6,545 nucleotides of DNA, taken from contig JACMJI010000435.1 in NCBI GenBank assembly GCA_014380705.1, forward strand, positions 1 through 6,545, read 5' to 3'. The notes beneath the pieces were generated by a model that had not been told where the DNA came from, did not search any database, and saw only the letters and a program-made list of their open reading frames with translations. Positions within the stretch are counted from its first letter, which is position 1, and each line of letters opens with the position of its first letter. Position numbers and translations under genes: made by a program. Source of the DNA: Gorillibacterium sp. (GTDB taxonomy: Bacteria > Bacillota > Bacilli > Paenibacillales > NBRC-103111). Below, piece after piece: positions 1 to 6,286 of the stretch.

Positions 1-25
1 CGACATCCCTTGGGTTAGCCGCCTG

Positions 26-1351
26 TTACCCGTTATTGCTTCCAGTCGTCAAGGGTTGCTCCGCAAGCTCCTTGGCACCCCGATAGATTAAGTCGTATAG
101 TTCAGGTATGTCAGCTTCATCAATACAGGAGAAAGCAATACGGAGATCCGTATCGCCAAGTGCGATTGTGCCGATTCCATAATGATTCAGTAGATGAAGG
201 CGAAGGTTCTCAGCTTTAGTATTCTTCAGCTTCAAGCACATGAAATAACCTGAATTAAAAGGATAGTAGTCCCAGACATCATGATATTTGCCACTGTCTA
301 GAACCTCTTTCACTTTGTTCGCGCGGCCCTTCATGATCTGGTATTTCTCTTTACGCTGCTTATCGAAATCAGGAGAACTCAGGGCACGCAGGACGAATGT
401 CTGAGAAGGATGTGGACCACTCGATAGGGTCGCACGAATAATTCCCATCGTCTTTTGTTCAAGTGCGGTTAATAGCTCCGCGTTATCACTTGAATACGTG
501 AGAAAACCAACCCGAAACCCCCATGCATATTCTTCCTTCGTTGCCCCGTCGATCTTGATGGGGAGCACGCGTGGATGTAGATTGCACAATTGACCAAAAA
601 TGGATTCATGCAGGGAGTCCTCAAAGAAAAGTCCGAAATAAGCATCGTCGATGGCGACGACAATATTAATTCCAGCTTCTGCACCTGCAAGAATGGCTTC
701 AACGATGGTTCGACCCTCTTCGGCATCTGGGGTGTAGCCCGTGGGATTGTTAGGGAAATTTAAGATAAGAATGGCTTTGCCACTCGGTTTCTGGCTGAGA
801 ATCGCCTCGAGTAATCCTTCCGCATTAAAGCGGCCCTTGCTATTATAGAGCGGGTATTCTACAATCTTGGCTCCACGACGGATTCCAAAGGTCAGCTCAT
901 AATTCTCCCAATTCTTATCCGGGATAATGACGGTATCCCCAGCCTCTACGAATAAATCCGCAACAATACTTAGACCATGGGTTAAAGCGCTCGTAACGAT
1001 TGGATTTCCTAGATTTGTGCTCTGGATAGACGGATTATCTAACAGCATTTTGCTGCGCCAAGCTGTGCGCAGCTCTGGTTTGCCGGAAGCAGGAGCATAT
1101 TCGTACAGATCCTTCGGATCGTAAGCAGACAAGGTTTCCTGGATGACATCCAGATGCATCGGTTGTCCATGCTCAATTGCCGTCCCGATTGTAGCATTGT
1201 ATTTACCAGCTTTAGCCTTGGCCTCGGCCGATTGACTCAAAATGCCCTGTTTCGGAAAATAGATATTGCGACCTAATTGAGATAGCATATCGTAAATGTG
1301 GGGATGACCTTGGCGGATCTGTTCGTTTAGCTGAAGTGCCTGTGGATTCAT
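26..1351 (-). CDS. PLP-dependent class I/II aminotransferase
   Basis: A 441-residue cytoplasmic fold-type I PLP enzyme that should transfer an amino group between an amino acid and a 2-oxo acid; the substrate cannot be read from the sequence. Visible landmarks are NFPNNPTGY at residues 198-206, DDAYFG at 235-240 (Asp for the PLP pyridine nitrogen and Tyr for its 3'-oxygen), DGATKEEYAWGFRVGF at 268-283 with K272 as the Schiff-base lysine, and DLRIAF at 402-407 with R404 as the likely carboxylate-binding arginine. All key residues are present, so it should be active. I chose the ATG at 1351 because GGAAGGAAGGAAG lies just upstream of it. The 14-codon longer version would begin with GTG at 1393, which sits between the -10 box and the expected transcription start and so is probably untranscribed. 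It is transcribed divergently from the next gene. Only 25 bases follow the stop, so no terminator can be judged. Confidence 0.93.
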   Translation of the reverse strand: MNPQALQLNEQIRQGHPHIYDMLSQLGRNIYFPKQGILSQSAEAKAKAGKYNATIGTAIEHGQPMHLDVIQETLSAYDPKDLYEYAPASGKPELRTAWRSKMLLDNPSIQSTNLGNPIVTSALTHGLSIVADLFVEAGDTVIIPDKNWENYELTFGIRRGAKIVEYPLYNSKGRFNAEGLLEAILSQKPSGKAILILNFPNNPTGYTPDAEEGRTIVEAILAGAEAGINIVVAIDDAYFGLFFEDSLHESIFGQLCNLHPRVLPIKIDGATKEEYAWGFRVGFLTYSSDNAELLTALEQKTMGIIRATLSSGPHPSQTFVLRALSSPDFDKQRKEKYQIMKGRANKVKEVLDSGKYHDVWDYYPFNSGYFMCLKLKNTKAENLRLHLLNHYGIGTIALGDTDLRIAFSCIDEADIPELYDLIYRGAKELAEQPLTTGSNNG

Positions 1352-1354
1352 AAT

Positions 1355-1367
1355 CTTCCTTCCTTCC
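1355..1367 (-). promoter_or_regulatory. Ribosome binding site deciding the aminotransferase start
   Basis: On the minus strand the sequence GGAAGGAAGGAAG ends three bases before the ATG at 1351. The triplicated GGAA unit offers several overlapping AGGA matches at usable spacing. This supports the internal ATG over the upstream in-frame GTG at 1393. Confidence 0.8.
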
Positions 1368-1395
1368 GATAAATCACGGGGGTGTATTAGCACCC

Positions 1396-1424
1396 ATTAT
1401 AACATCTTCGCGGTAAAGCGTCAC
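1396..1424 (-). promoter_or_regulatory. Sigma-A-type promoter of the aminotransferase gene
   Basis: Read on the minus strand, GTGACG (1424-1419) is followed after exactly 17 bases by a perfect TATAAT (1401-1396). The -35 box matches TTGACA at four of six positions. The expected transcription start is near 1389, giving a leader of about 40 bases before the ATG at 1351. A dyad GGGTG-CTAATA-CACCC (1395-1380) covers the predicted start point and could be an operator or a hairpin at the very 5' end of the transcript. Confidence 0.7.
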
Positions 1425-1527
1425 TCTTAGACACTCGCAAGTTAAGGGAAAAAAACATGATTGGGCAGGATGTTAATTGTTATGCGGAGGATAGGATCTC
1501 CTGTCTTCATTTGAAATTTATATAAAG

Positions 1528-1556
1528 TTGTGAAACGTGGCAACTTAGCATAATAG
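1528..1556 (+). promoter_or_regulatory. Weak candidate promoter for the EEP-family hydrolase
   Basis: TTGTGA (1528-1533) is followed by CATAAT (1549-1554) at a short 15-base spacing, or by the poorer TAATAG (1551-1556) at 17 bases. Another -10-like TATGAT lies at 1565-1570 but has no convincing -35. The region is AT-rich and must hold the promoter for the 1614 gene, but the exact boxes are uncertain. Confidence 0.3.
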
Positions 1557-1613
1557 GGTATGAATATGATAAGATAAAAAATATTTTAAATTCAAGTCTT
1601 AGGGGGGAAGCAG

Positions 1614-2294
1614 GTGCGCTTAAAGGCAGCTACGTTTAATATTCACCATGGTTTGGGGACGGATGGTAAATTGGACATTGGGCGCATCGCCCAAGAGATC
1701 CGCAAGATGGATGTGGATGTCATTGCTTTACAAGAGGTGGACCGCTTCCATCCTCGCAGCTACTTACATGATCAGCTAAGAAGGCTCAGTCGCAGCTTGA
1801 ATATGAAGGGGGCTTTTGCGCCTAGTATTAATCTAAGGCTGACCCAATATGGGAATGGCTTCCTTACTAAACTTCCGATTCTATCCAAACAGGTTACTTA
1901 CATAAGGGGTGTAACTGAGCGTAGAAGTATTTTAATGGTGCGTTTACAACTCGGGGATGAAGGCAAGGTCCTTACGGTGCTTAATACTCATCTTGGCTTA
2001 CTCGAGAGGGAGCGTGCTCGGCAATTTCCTGTGCTACTAGGAATTCTAAGGGAATTAGAGAAGCAGCCTACCCTGTTATTAGGTGACTTTAATATGAATG
2101 CGGTCCATCCCCTTATGCAGAGGCTGGCCCCAGACTGGGGAAAGATCCAATTAATAAAAGCAGTCCCTACCATTTATTATGGCGGGGAAATCGATCATAT
2201 CTATACGAATATTGAGACAACAAAGCAGACGGCCTATGTTATGGAAACCATTTCCTCCGACCATCATGCAGTGGTTGCAGATTTAAGCTGGTAA
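1614..2294 (+). CDS. Endonuclease/exonuclease/phosphatase-family metal-dependent hydrolase
   Basis: A 226-residue protein of the DNase I-like/EEP superfamily, which cleaves phosphodiester or phosphate ester bonds using a divalent metal. The full catalytic set can be seen: FNIHHG at 8-13 (N9), LQEVD at 39-43 (metal-binding E41), NTHLG at 124-128 (H126), LLGDFN at 155-160 (D158, N160), IDHIY at 193-197 (D194, H195) and SDHHAV at 215-220 (D216, H217). It has no signal peptide or membrane segment, so it is probably cytoplasmic. The substrate (nucleic acid, phospholipid head group or other phosphoester) cannot be inferred; the short single-domain form resembles the COG3568-type 'metal-dependent hydrolase' group. 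The start is GTG, supported by AGGGGGGAAG at 1601-1610 with good spacing. It is a single gene: the following hydrolase has its own promoter. I see no clear terminator after it. Confidence 0.92.
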   Translation: MRLKAATFNIHHGLGTDGKLDIGRIAQEIRKMDVDVIALQEVDRFHPRSYLHDQLRRLSRSLNMKGAFAPSINLRLTQYGNGFLTKLPILSKQVTYIRGVTERRSILMVRLQLGDEGKVLTVLNTHLGLLERERARQFPVLLGILRELEKQPTLLLGDFNMNAVHPLMQRLAPDWGKIQLIKAVPTIYYGGEIDHIYTNIETTKQTAYVMETISSDHHAVVADLSW

Positions 2295-2330
2295 CCTTTG
2301 GTTTATGATTGGAAAAGGGTGCGGGAAGGA

Positions 2331-2360
2331 TTGACGTTCCTCCTAAGGGAGTGTTATAGT
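2331..2360 (+). promoter_or_regulatory. Sigma-A-type promoter of the alpha/beta hydrolase gene
   Basis: TTGACG (2331-2336, five of six matches to the -35 consensus) precedes TATAGT (2355-2360, five of six matches to the -10) with an 18-base spacer. A perfect TATAAT at 2361-2366 follows at once but is 24 bases from the -35, which is too far. The leader to the ATG at 2452 would be about 85 bases. A short imperfect dyad CCAA...TTGG (2368-2384) lies just after the predicted start. Confidence 0.6.
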
Positions 2361-2451
2361 TATAATACCAAGTAAAACCATTGGAATTGTTTAAATACTC
2401 TACCTATGATCCAATATACTGTTTTTCGCTAAGAAATGGGGGAGAAAACCT

Positions 2452-3264
2452 ATGGAAACTACGGTTAGAATACGTAATGATTCTTGGGAGCTCGCAGCTA
2501 CTTATCACCGGCCTATTCCCGTTAATGGCAAAAGTATGGTTGAGCCGCTGCCTCTGGTTATCATCTGTCATGGATTTGTAGGCAGTCGAATTGGTGTTGA
2601 CCGGTTATTCGTTAAGGCGGCTAGAGAGTGGAGTGAGGCAGGGTATGCCGTGCTTCGCTTTGATTATGCAGGCTGTGGCGAGAGTGAAGGAGATTACGGC
2701 GCAGGTGGTCTGGAAGCCATGGTCGAGCAGACCCGTCTTGTGCTTGATCATGCTCTTTCGATGCCAGGTATTCAAACAGATAAGATTACTCTTCTTGGTC
2801 ATAGCTTGGGCGGCGCAGTTGCTATACTGACTGCATCATCCGATGAAAGAGTTCGTAGACTTGTCTTGTGGTCACCTGTAGCCAACCCCTTTGGCGATAT
2901 CGTCCGAATTGTCGGGCGTGACGTCTATAATCAAGCCATCACCGCGGGCAAAGCGGATTACCTTGGCTATGGTCTTACGGCAAATTTCTTTCAGTCTTTG
3001 GCGAGTCACCATCCTTTTCATGAGGCACGCAAGTTCAAAGGCTCAATCTTTCTTGCCCATGGAACAGGAGATGATGTGATCCCAGTTGATTATAGCTTCC
3101 TATATCAGAAAATATTTCGTATTCGTCGGGGGGGAAGCTGCGATAAGGAAATTATTCGCGATGCGGGGCATACCTTTTCATCAGCAGACAGTGTGCAGCA
3201 GGTTATCTGTAAAACCAGAGATTGGCTGATCGGAGCTGCATGTGCGGAATGCCATATTGTTTAA
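2452..3264 (+). CDS. Alpha/beta hydrolase, cinnamoyl-esterase-like
   Basis: A 270-residue serine hydrolase, probably an esterase acting on small ester substrates in the cytoplasm. Visible elements are the oxyanion-hole ICHGFVGS at 38-45, FDYAGCGES at 70-78, the nucleophile elbow GHSLGG at 116-121 with S118, HGTGDDVIP at 203-211 carrying the catalytic Asp (D207 most likely), and DAGHTF at 237-242 with H240. The triad is therefore complete. The stretch around 145-190, between the nucleophile and the acid, is where this group carries its lid. Order and spacing resemble the feruloyl/cinnamoyl esterase-like branch (Est1E/LJ0536 type), but the true substrate is unknown. The ATG is preceded by GGGGGAG at about seven bases. 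The C-terminal tail contains CAECH (264-268), which matches the haem c CxxCH pattern, but with no signal peptide this is probably chance. A strong terminator follows, so it is likely a one-gene transcript. Confidence 0.9.
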   Translation: METTVRIRNDSWELAATYHRPIPVNGKSMVEPLPLVIICHGFVGSRIGVDRLFVKAAREWSEAGYAVLRFDYAGCGESEGDYGAGGLEAMVEQTRLVLDHALSMPGIQTDKITLLGHSLGGAVAILTASSDERVRRLVLWSPVANPFGDIVRIVGRDVYNQAITAGKADYLGYGLTANFFQSLASHHPFHEARKFKGSIFLAHGTGDDVIPVDYSFLYQKIFRIRRGGSCDKEIIRDAGHTFSSADSVQQVICKTRDWLIGAACAECHIV

Positions 3265-3292
3265 CACAGGCTTCACAGGAAAAGAGAACTGT

Positions 3293-3352
3293 AAAAGAAC
3301 CTTTTTGTCTGAATCCGCCAACATTGGCCAATTCAAACGGAAAGGTTTTTTT
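3293..3352 (+). terminator. Long hairpin terminator after the alpha/beta hydrolase
   Basis: Two 22-base arms (3293-3314 and 3331-3352) pair along their length in the plus-strand RNA. There are 18 Watson-Crick pairs, three G-U wobbles and a single C-A mismatch, and the 3' arm ends in seven T (3346-3352). Within the loop, GCCAA (3317-3321) and TTGGC (3324-3328) form a second small stem. It lies 28 bases after the hydrolase stop. The minus-strand copy has more mismatches, because the G-U pairs become C-A, but it ends in TTCTTTT, so it may also stop the convergent transporter transcript. Confidence 0.85.
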
Positions 3353-3405
3353 GACGATATCAGAAATCGTATTAGACGTTCGCAGTAACCGTCAGCTTCG
3401 TCCTC

Positions 3406-4647
3406 TTAGACGCTTGCCCAAGCTCGAAGCTTTTGATCAGAGGGTAGGAGAAAGGTAATTAGTCCAAGAAGCGGCAGAAATGCACAAACACGCATCACCA
3501 GATACAGGCTGGTCAGATCAATCATCCGACCAAGGGCGACTGCGCCAACAGCACCAAGGCCAAACGCCATGCCGGTTATCAGTCCAGAGACAGTACCAAT
3601 CCTTCCCGGGATCAATTCCTGCGCATATACCACGGAAACGGAAAAACTGGACAATAGGATAAAACCGATGATCAGCAGTAATCCAAATGCCACAATGGGA
3701 GGCGCGTAGGGCAGGATCAGTGTGAAGGGGACAGAGCCCAGCATGGAGAAGAAAAGAACATTTCGCTTACCAAAGCGATCAGCCAAGGGACCTCCGCAGA
3801 AGGTACCCGCAGCACCCGCCCCCAGAAAAGCAAAGAGAAAATACTGAGCCGCATTCTCGCTAACACCTAAATGCTCAATGACAAAGGAAGGATAGTAATT
3901 TAGAATGCTGGCATGATACCAGGACCTGGCGAATACGAGAAAAACCAAAAGGGTTAATGTAGAGGTAATTTGTTTTTTACGCTCTTTACTTACGATTCGA
4001 ATACCTGTTAATTGTGGTTTGCGACCACGGATTGTTAGCTGTTCACCATACCAACGGGCGACAAAAGATTGCACGACTACCGCTACCCCTGCAACCAGGG
4101 TGAACCAAATAGCGCCAGGCTGACCAAGTGGAACCAGGATAAAAAGCGTGAATAACGGAGCAAGTGCTTGTCCACCGTTACCACCAACCTGGAAGATTGA
4201 TTGAGCAAGCCCTCTGCGTTTACCTGCGGCCATGCTCGCTACGCGTGAGCTCTCGGGATGGAAGACAGCAGACCCTAAACCTACAAGAATCACAGATACG
4301 AGAACAAGAGGATAGCTATGAGTCAGGGCCAGCAGCAGCATCCCCATTAAGGTTGAGACTACGCCGAGAGGCAGTAGCAGCGGAAAGGGCTTGCGATCAG
4401 AAAACATCCCGACAAGAGGCTGAATAATCGAGGCTGTTATATTCAAGCAAAAGGTAATAAACCCAATCTGGGTAAAGGAAAGGTGCATGGAGTTTAGAAA
4501 AATACGGTTCATCGCTGGAATAACGGCCTGAATGGAGTCATTTAGCAGATGGACAAAGCTAATAGCGAATAGAATACGATACACGGTTTGATTGGCTTCA
4601 GAAGCGGCGGGAGAACTAGAGTTCGTCGCAGTAGACAAAGGGGACAC
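3406..4647 (-). CDS. fsr: MFS efflux transporter, fosmidomycin-resistance (Fsr) family
   Basis: A 413-residue, 12-helix inner-membrane antiporter. Its closest named relative is E. coli Fsr (about 406 aa), which exports fosmidomycin using the proton gradient. Family signatures are HLLND at 33-37, the loop motif GMFSDRKP at 80-87, VFHPESSRVA at 128-137, AQSIFQVGGN at 148-157, the second-half loop motif GGPLADRFGKR at 285-295 and YAQELIPGRIG at 341-351. A basic cytoplasmic loop (about 199-229) separates the two six-helix halves. Whether it exports fosmidomycin or another small molecule is not decided by sequence. The start is uncertain: the GTG at 4647 has AAGGA only one base away, while an in-frame TTG three codons on (4638) has the same AAGGA at 10 bases, which is better spacing. 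It lies downstream of psd but is separated from it by a terminator. It converges with the alpha/beta hydrolase. Confidence 0.92.
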   Translation of the reverse strand: MSPLSTATNSSSPAASEANQTVYRILFAISFVHLLNDSIQAVIPAMNRIFLNSMHLSFTQIGFITFCLNITASIIQPLVGMFSDRKPFPLLLPLGVVSTLMGMLLLALTHSYPLVLVSVILVGLGSAVFHPESSRVASMAAGKRRGLAQSIFQVGGNGGQALAPLFTLFILVPLGQPGAIWFTLVAGVAVVVQSFVARWYGEQLTIRGRKPQLTGIRIVSKERKKQITSTLTLLVFLVFARSWYHASILNYYPSFVIEHLGVSENAAQYFLFAFLGAGAAGTFCGGPLADRFGKRNVLFFSMLGSVPFTLILPYAPPIVAFGLLLIIGFILLSSFSVSVVYAQELIPGRIGTVSGLITGMAFGLGAVGAVALGRMIDLTSLYLVMRVCAFLPLLGLITFLLPSDQKLRAWASV

Positions 4648-4648
4648 A

Positions 4649-4653
4649 TCCTT
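4649..4653 (-). promoter_or_regulatory. Ribosome binding site bearing on the transporter start
   Basis: AAGGA on the minus strand ends at 4649. It almost touches the GTG at 4647 but is 10 bases from the in-frame TTG at 4638. No better Shine-Dalgarno sequence is seen upstream, so translation may really begin at the TTG, shortening the protein by three residues. Confidence 0.45.
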
Positions 4654-4716
4654 GTTTAGGCATGAGTAATGAATATGAAGTGAATCGTCGTAATCAAGGG
4701 TTTAACTAAAAGTCAT

Positions 4717-4748
4717 CAGACAAAGAGACCGTTGGCACAGGCCAACGG
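4717..4748 (-). terminator. Rho-independent terminator after psd
   Basis: A perfect 8-bp stem CCGTTGGC/GCCAACGG with a four-base loop (4729-4748) lies 13 bases after the psd stop. On the minus strand it is followed by TCTCTTTGTCT. It separates psd from the downstream transporter, which must then rely on its own promoter in the roughly 70 bases at 4648-4716 or on read-through. I could not pick a convincing promoter there. Confidence 0.85.
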
Positions 4749-4761
4749 TTGGTGCAACGGG

Positions 4762-5580
4762 TTAAGACTTGGATGGATCGGAGCTAGCCGGGGTTTTTGA
4801 ATGAAGAACACCGAGTAATTCGCCCATCTTTACCTTCTTACCGATCATCAGGTCCGGTCTGCTTTCTAGGATACCATTCTCAATTAAGAGAACGATAGTT
4901 GAACCAAACTGGAAGTAAGCAAGCTCATCTCCCGCTTGAAGGGGAAAAGGCAGGGGATCCACATAATGAATCCCGCTAACATTCATCGCCCCGACTTTGA
5001 CGACAGCCAGCTCTCCGAACTCAGATTGCATGTAGGTAACCAATCGTTCATTCCGACTCAGAACGCGTTTCATATAGCGCAACCCAAAATCATTGACGGG
5101 GTAAACTTTGCCTGAAACATGTTCTTTCTCAAGAATTTTACCTGTAGCTGGTGAATGAATTCGGTGATAGTCCGTTGGACTGAGGTACAAAACGAAATAA
5201 TATCCATCCTTATAGTTCATTGCACGGGGTGAATCGTTTAGGAGCTCCTTCACCGTGTAATCCTGGCCTTTAACATCGAGAATTTGCCCTTGCTGAATCG
5301 GACCAATCCCTGTAATAAGGGCATCAACAGGACTAATTAGTGCGTGCTCGGTTTGATCAAGTGGACGTAGTCCAGGCTTCAGCCGCCGTGTAAAAAAGTC
5401 ATTCAAAGTTGTATATTCATGGACTAATTTCTCCGCATCCTCTAGCGGAATACCATAGGTTCGGGCAAACCAGGGGATAAGCCTGCGGCTGATACGAGAG
5501 CCAGCAAAGCTTCCCGCTATCCTTGATATGGCTTTGCGAGAAGAGAGTTCTGTTAGTAAACGAAAAAAGCGTTTGCTCAT
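4762..5580 (-). CDS. psd: Phosphatidylserine decarboxylase proenzyme
   Basis: A 272-residue pyruvoyl-dependent membrane-associated enzyme that decarboxylates phosphatidylserine to phosphatidylethanolamine, the last step of that phospholipid pathway. Signatures are SPVDA at 83-87 (D86), YHRIHSP at 138-144 (H139 and H142) and the self-cleavage site FGST at 225-228. By family precedent the chain cuts between G226 and S227, giving a beta chain of about 226 residues and a 46-residue alpha chain with an N-terminal pyruvoyl group made from S227. The Asp-His-Ser set is intact. The length fits the short Bacillus-type enzyme (about 263 aa) rather than the longer E. coli form (322 aa). The N terminus is basic (Lys/Arg-rich, 1-40), suited to membrane contact. 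The ATG has AGGTGA 10 bases upstream. The phosphatidylserine synthase gene is not next to it here. A terminator hairpin lies in its upstream leader and another follows the gene. Confidence 0.96.
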   Translation of the reverse strand: MSKRFFRLLTELSSRKAISRIAGSFAGSRISRRLIPWFARTYGIPLEDAEKLVHEYTTLNDFFTRRLKPGLRPLDQTEHALISPVDALITGIGPIQQGQILDVKGQDYTVKELLNDSPRAMNYKDGYYFVLYLSPTDYHRIHSPATGKILEKEHVSGKVYPVNDFGLRYMKRVLSRNERLVTYMQSEFGELAVVKVGAMNVSGIHYVDPLPFPLQAGDELAYFQFGSTIVLLIENGILESRPDLMIGKKVKMGELLGVLHSKTPASSDPSKS

Positions 5581-5690
5581 AAGCGTATTGTCACCTGTTT
5601 CTTTCTAGCTTTTATAAAGCAGCATTCTTCGATTATCTTGACACAGTTTAGCTTGGCGCGCAATGTTCTGGATTATTCTCGTTCGGTATA

Positions 5691-5726
5691 CAAGAAAAGT
5701 GGCCCAGAAGCAGATGCCTCGGGCCA
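5691..5726 (-). terminator. Rho-independent terminator between the Dabb gene and psd
   Basis: On the minus strand TGGCCC-GAGGC-ATCT-GCTTC-T-GGGCCA (5726-5700) folds into an 11-bp stem with a four-base loop, one bulged T and one G-U pair. It is followed by CTTTTCTTG (5699-5691). It sits about 75 bases after the Dabb stop and about 110 bases before the psd start, so it ends the Dabb transcript and makes psd separately transcribed or attenuated. The plus-strand reading has no T run. Confidence 0.8.
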
Positions 5727-5761
5727 AAGACAATTTATATCATTAAAAGGGGGGTACGTTT

Positions 5762-5790
5762 ATTATAAGCGATCTTAATTAAAGTGTGAT
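5762..5790 (-). promoter_or_regulatory. Candidate promoter upstream of the psd leader terminator
   Basis: On the minus strand ATCACA (5790-5785) is followed 17 bases later by a perfect TATAAT (5767-5762). The -35 box matches four of six consensus positions. Transcription would begin near 5755 and meet the hairpin terminator at 5691-5726 after roughly 60 bases. It may be a real promoter for a short RNA or an attenuated psd leader, or a chance match in AT-rich DNA. No stronger psd promoter was found between 5581 and 5690. Confidence 0.35.
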
Positions 5791-5800
5791 TAACGGGAGA

Positions 5801-6118
5801 TTACAATTTGATTACATGTCCAATTGAATAATCAACAACAATAACATTTTCAACAAGGCCATCTAACAGCTTTACGAAATCTTGGTGTACCGGATGAGGA
5901 CCATACTGCCGAAGTGCTTCTTGATCTTCAAAGGTGACTCGCAGCCCCAATGAATAGCCTTGGCTATGATCCACCTCCTCCGTTGTGTTGATTCCAGCAG
6001 TTAAACTGACAATTCCAGGAATGACTTCCTTAAAGGCGTGAAGCAAATGCAGCAATTCATTTTCTTTTTCTGGAGAAAGAGCAGATTTGAATTTGAATAA
6101 TACTAGATGCTCGTACAT
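5801..6118 (-). CDS. Dabb-family (stress-responsive alpha/beta barrel) protein
   Basis: A 105-residue ferredoxin-like protein of the Dabb family, whose members usually form dimeric beta-barrels; the length is typical. The N-terminal strand MYEHLVLFKFK (1-11), with H4, and YGPHPVHQDFV (72-82), containing the paired His-Pro and His of the family, are the clearest signatures; a PGI turn at 34-36 also fits. Known members include plant stress proteins and a few cyclases, but most bacterial ones have no assigned reaction, so no substrate is proposed. It has no signal peptide, so it is cytoplasmic. The ATG at 6118 has the strong site AGGAGGT 11 bases upstream. It is the only gene between the terminator at 5691-5726 and the divergent gene at 6287. 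A possible short upstream ORF (6151-6198) precedes it. Confidence 0.88.
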   Translation of the reverse strand: MYEHLVLFKFKSALSPEKENELLHLLHAFKEVIPGIVSLTAGINTTEEVDHSQGYSLGLRVTFEDQEALRQYGPHPVHQDFVKLLDGLVENVIVVDYSIGHVIKL

Positions 6119-6150
6119 AATCGTTTGTTACCTCCTAGTCAATTAAAGTC

Positions 6151-6198
6151 TCATTCATCATACCGCGAAATAGCAACGATAAACACCAGCTTCTGCAA
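6151..6198 (-). CDS. Possible 15-codon upstream ORF before the Dabb gene
   Basis: A TTG codon at 6198 lies five bases after AAGGAG on the minus strand (inside AAGGAAAGGAGATCAT) and opens 15 codons, MQKLVFIVAISRYDE, ending in TGA at 6151-6153, 32 bases before the Dabb ATG. The Shine-Dalgarno spacing is good and the peptide is hydrophobic in the middle, as some leader peptides are. It is very short, uses a TTG start and has no recognised homologue, so it may be chance. Confidence 0.2.
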   Translation of the reverse strand: MQKLVFIVAISRYDE

Positions 6199-6286
6199 AT
6201 GATCTCCTTTCCTTATGAAAAATAATCAAAGACCTATGTTTTTGCATATCATGCATATGACTATAGTTTTGGAAGGGGACGCTGGC

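Noticed and set aside
469..726. Open frames overlapping the aminotransferase (469-726 minus and 927-1124 plus).
   Set aside because: They overlap a gene with a full set of catalytic motifs, have no ribosome sites of note and give no recognisable protein: shadow frames.
1457..1525. A 22-codon plus-strand frame (ATG at 1457, TAA at 1523-1525) with AAGGGA upstream, in the gap between the aminotransferase and the EEP-family gene.
   Set aside because: There is no recognisable peptide, no promoter clearly ahead of it, and it lies in the region that should hold the promoter of the 1614 gene. Short frames like this are common by chance.
2591..3079. Open frames within the alpha/beta hydrolase (2591-2830 plus, 2605-2802 minus, 2891-3079 plus).
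   Set aside because: They are shadows of a gene with an intact catalytic triad and show no motif of their own.
3241..3258. CAECH (CxxCH, a haem c attachment pattern) in the C-terminal tail of the alpha/beta hydrolase.
   Set aside because: The protein has no signal peptide and is a cytoplasmic serine hydrolase fold; cytochrome c maturation works outside the membrane. The match is probably chance.
5638..5666. A perfect TTGACA on the plus strand at 5638-5643, upstream of psd.
   Set aside because: At 17 bases it is followed by CAATGT, which matches TATAAT poorly, and no plus-strand gene lies downstream before the Dabb gene on the other strand.
6244..6259. A repeated GCATAT (6244-6249 and 6253-6258) with CATAT...ATATG symmetry between the Dabb gene and the right-edge gene.
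   Set aside because: It is AT-rich and short, and the symmetry is off-centre. It could be an operator, but there is no support beyond the pattern.
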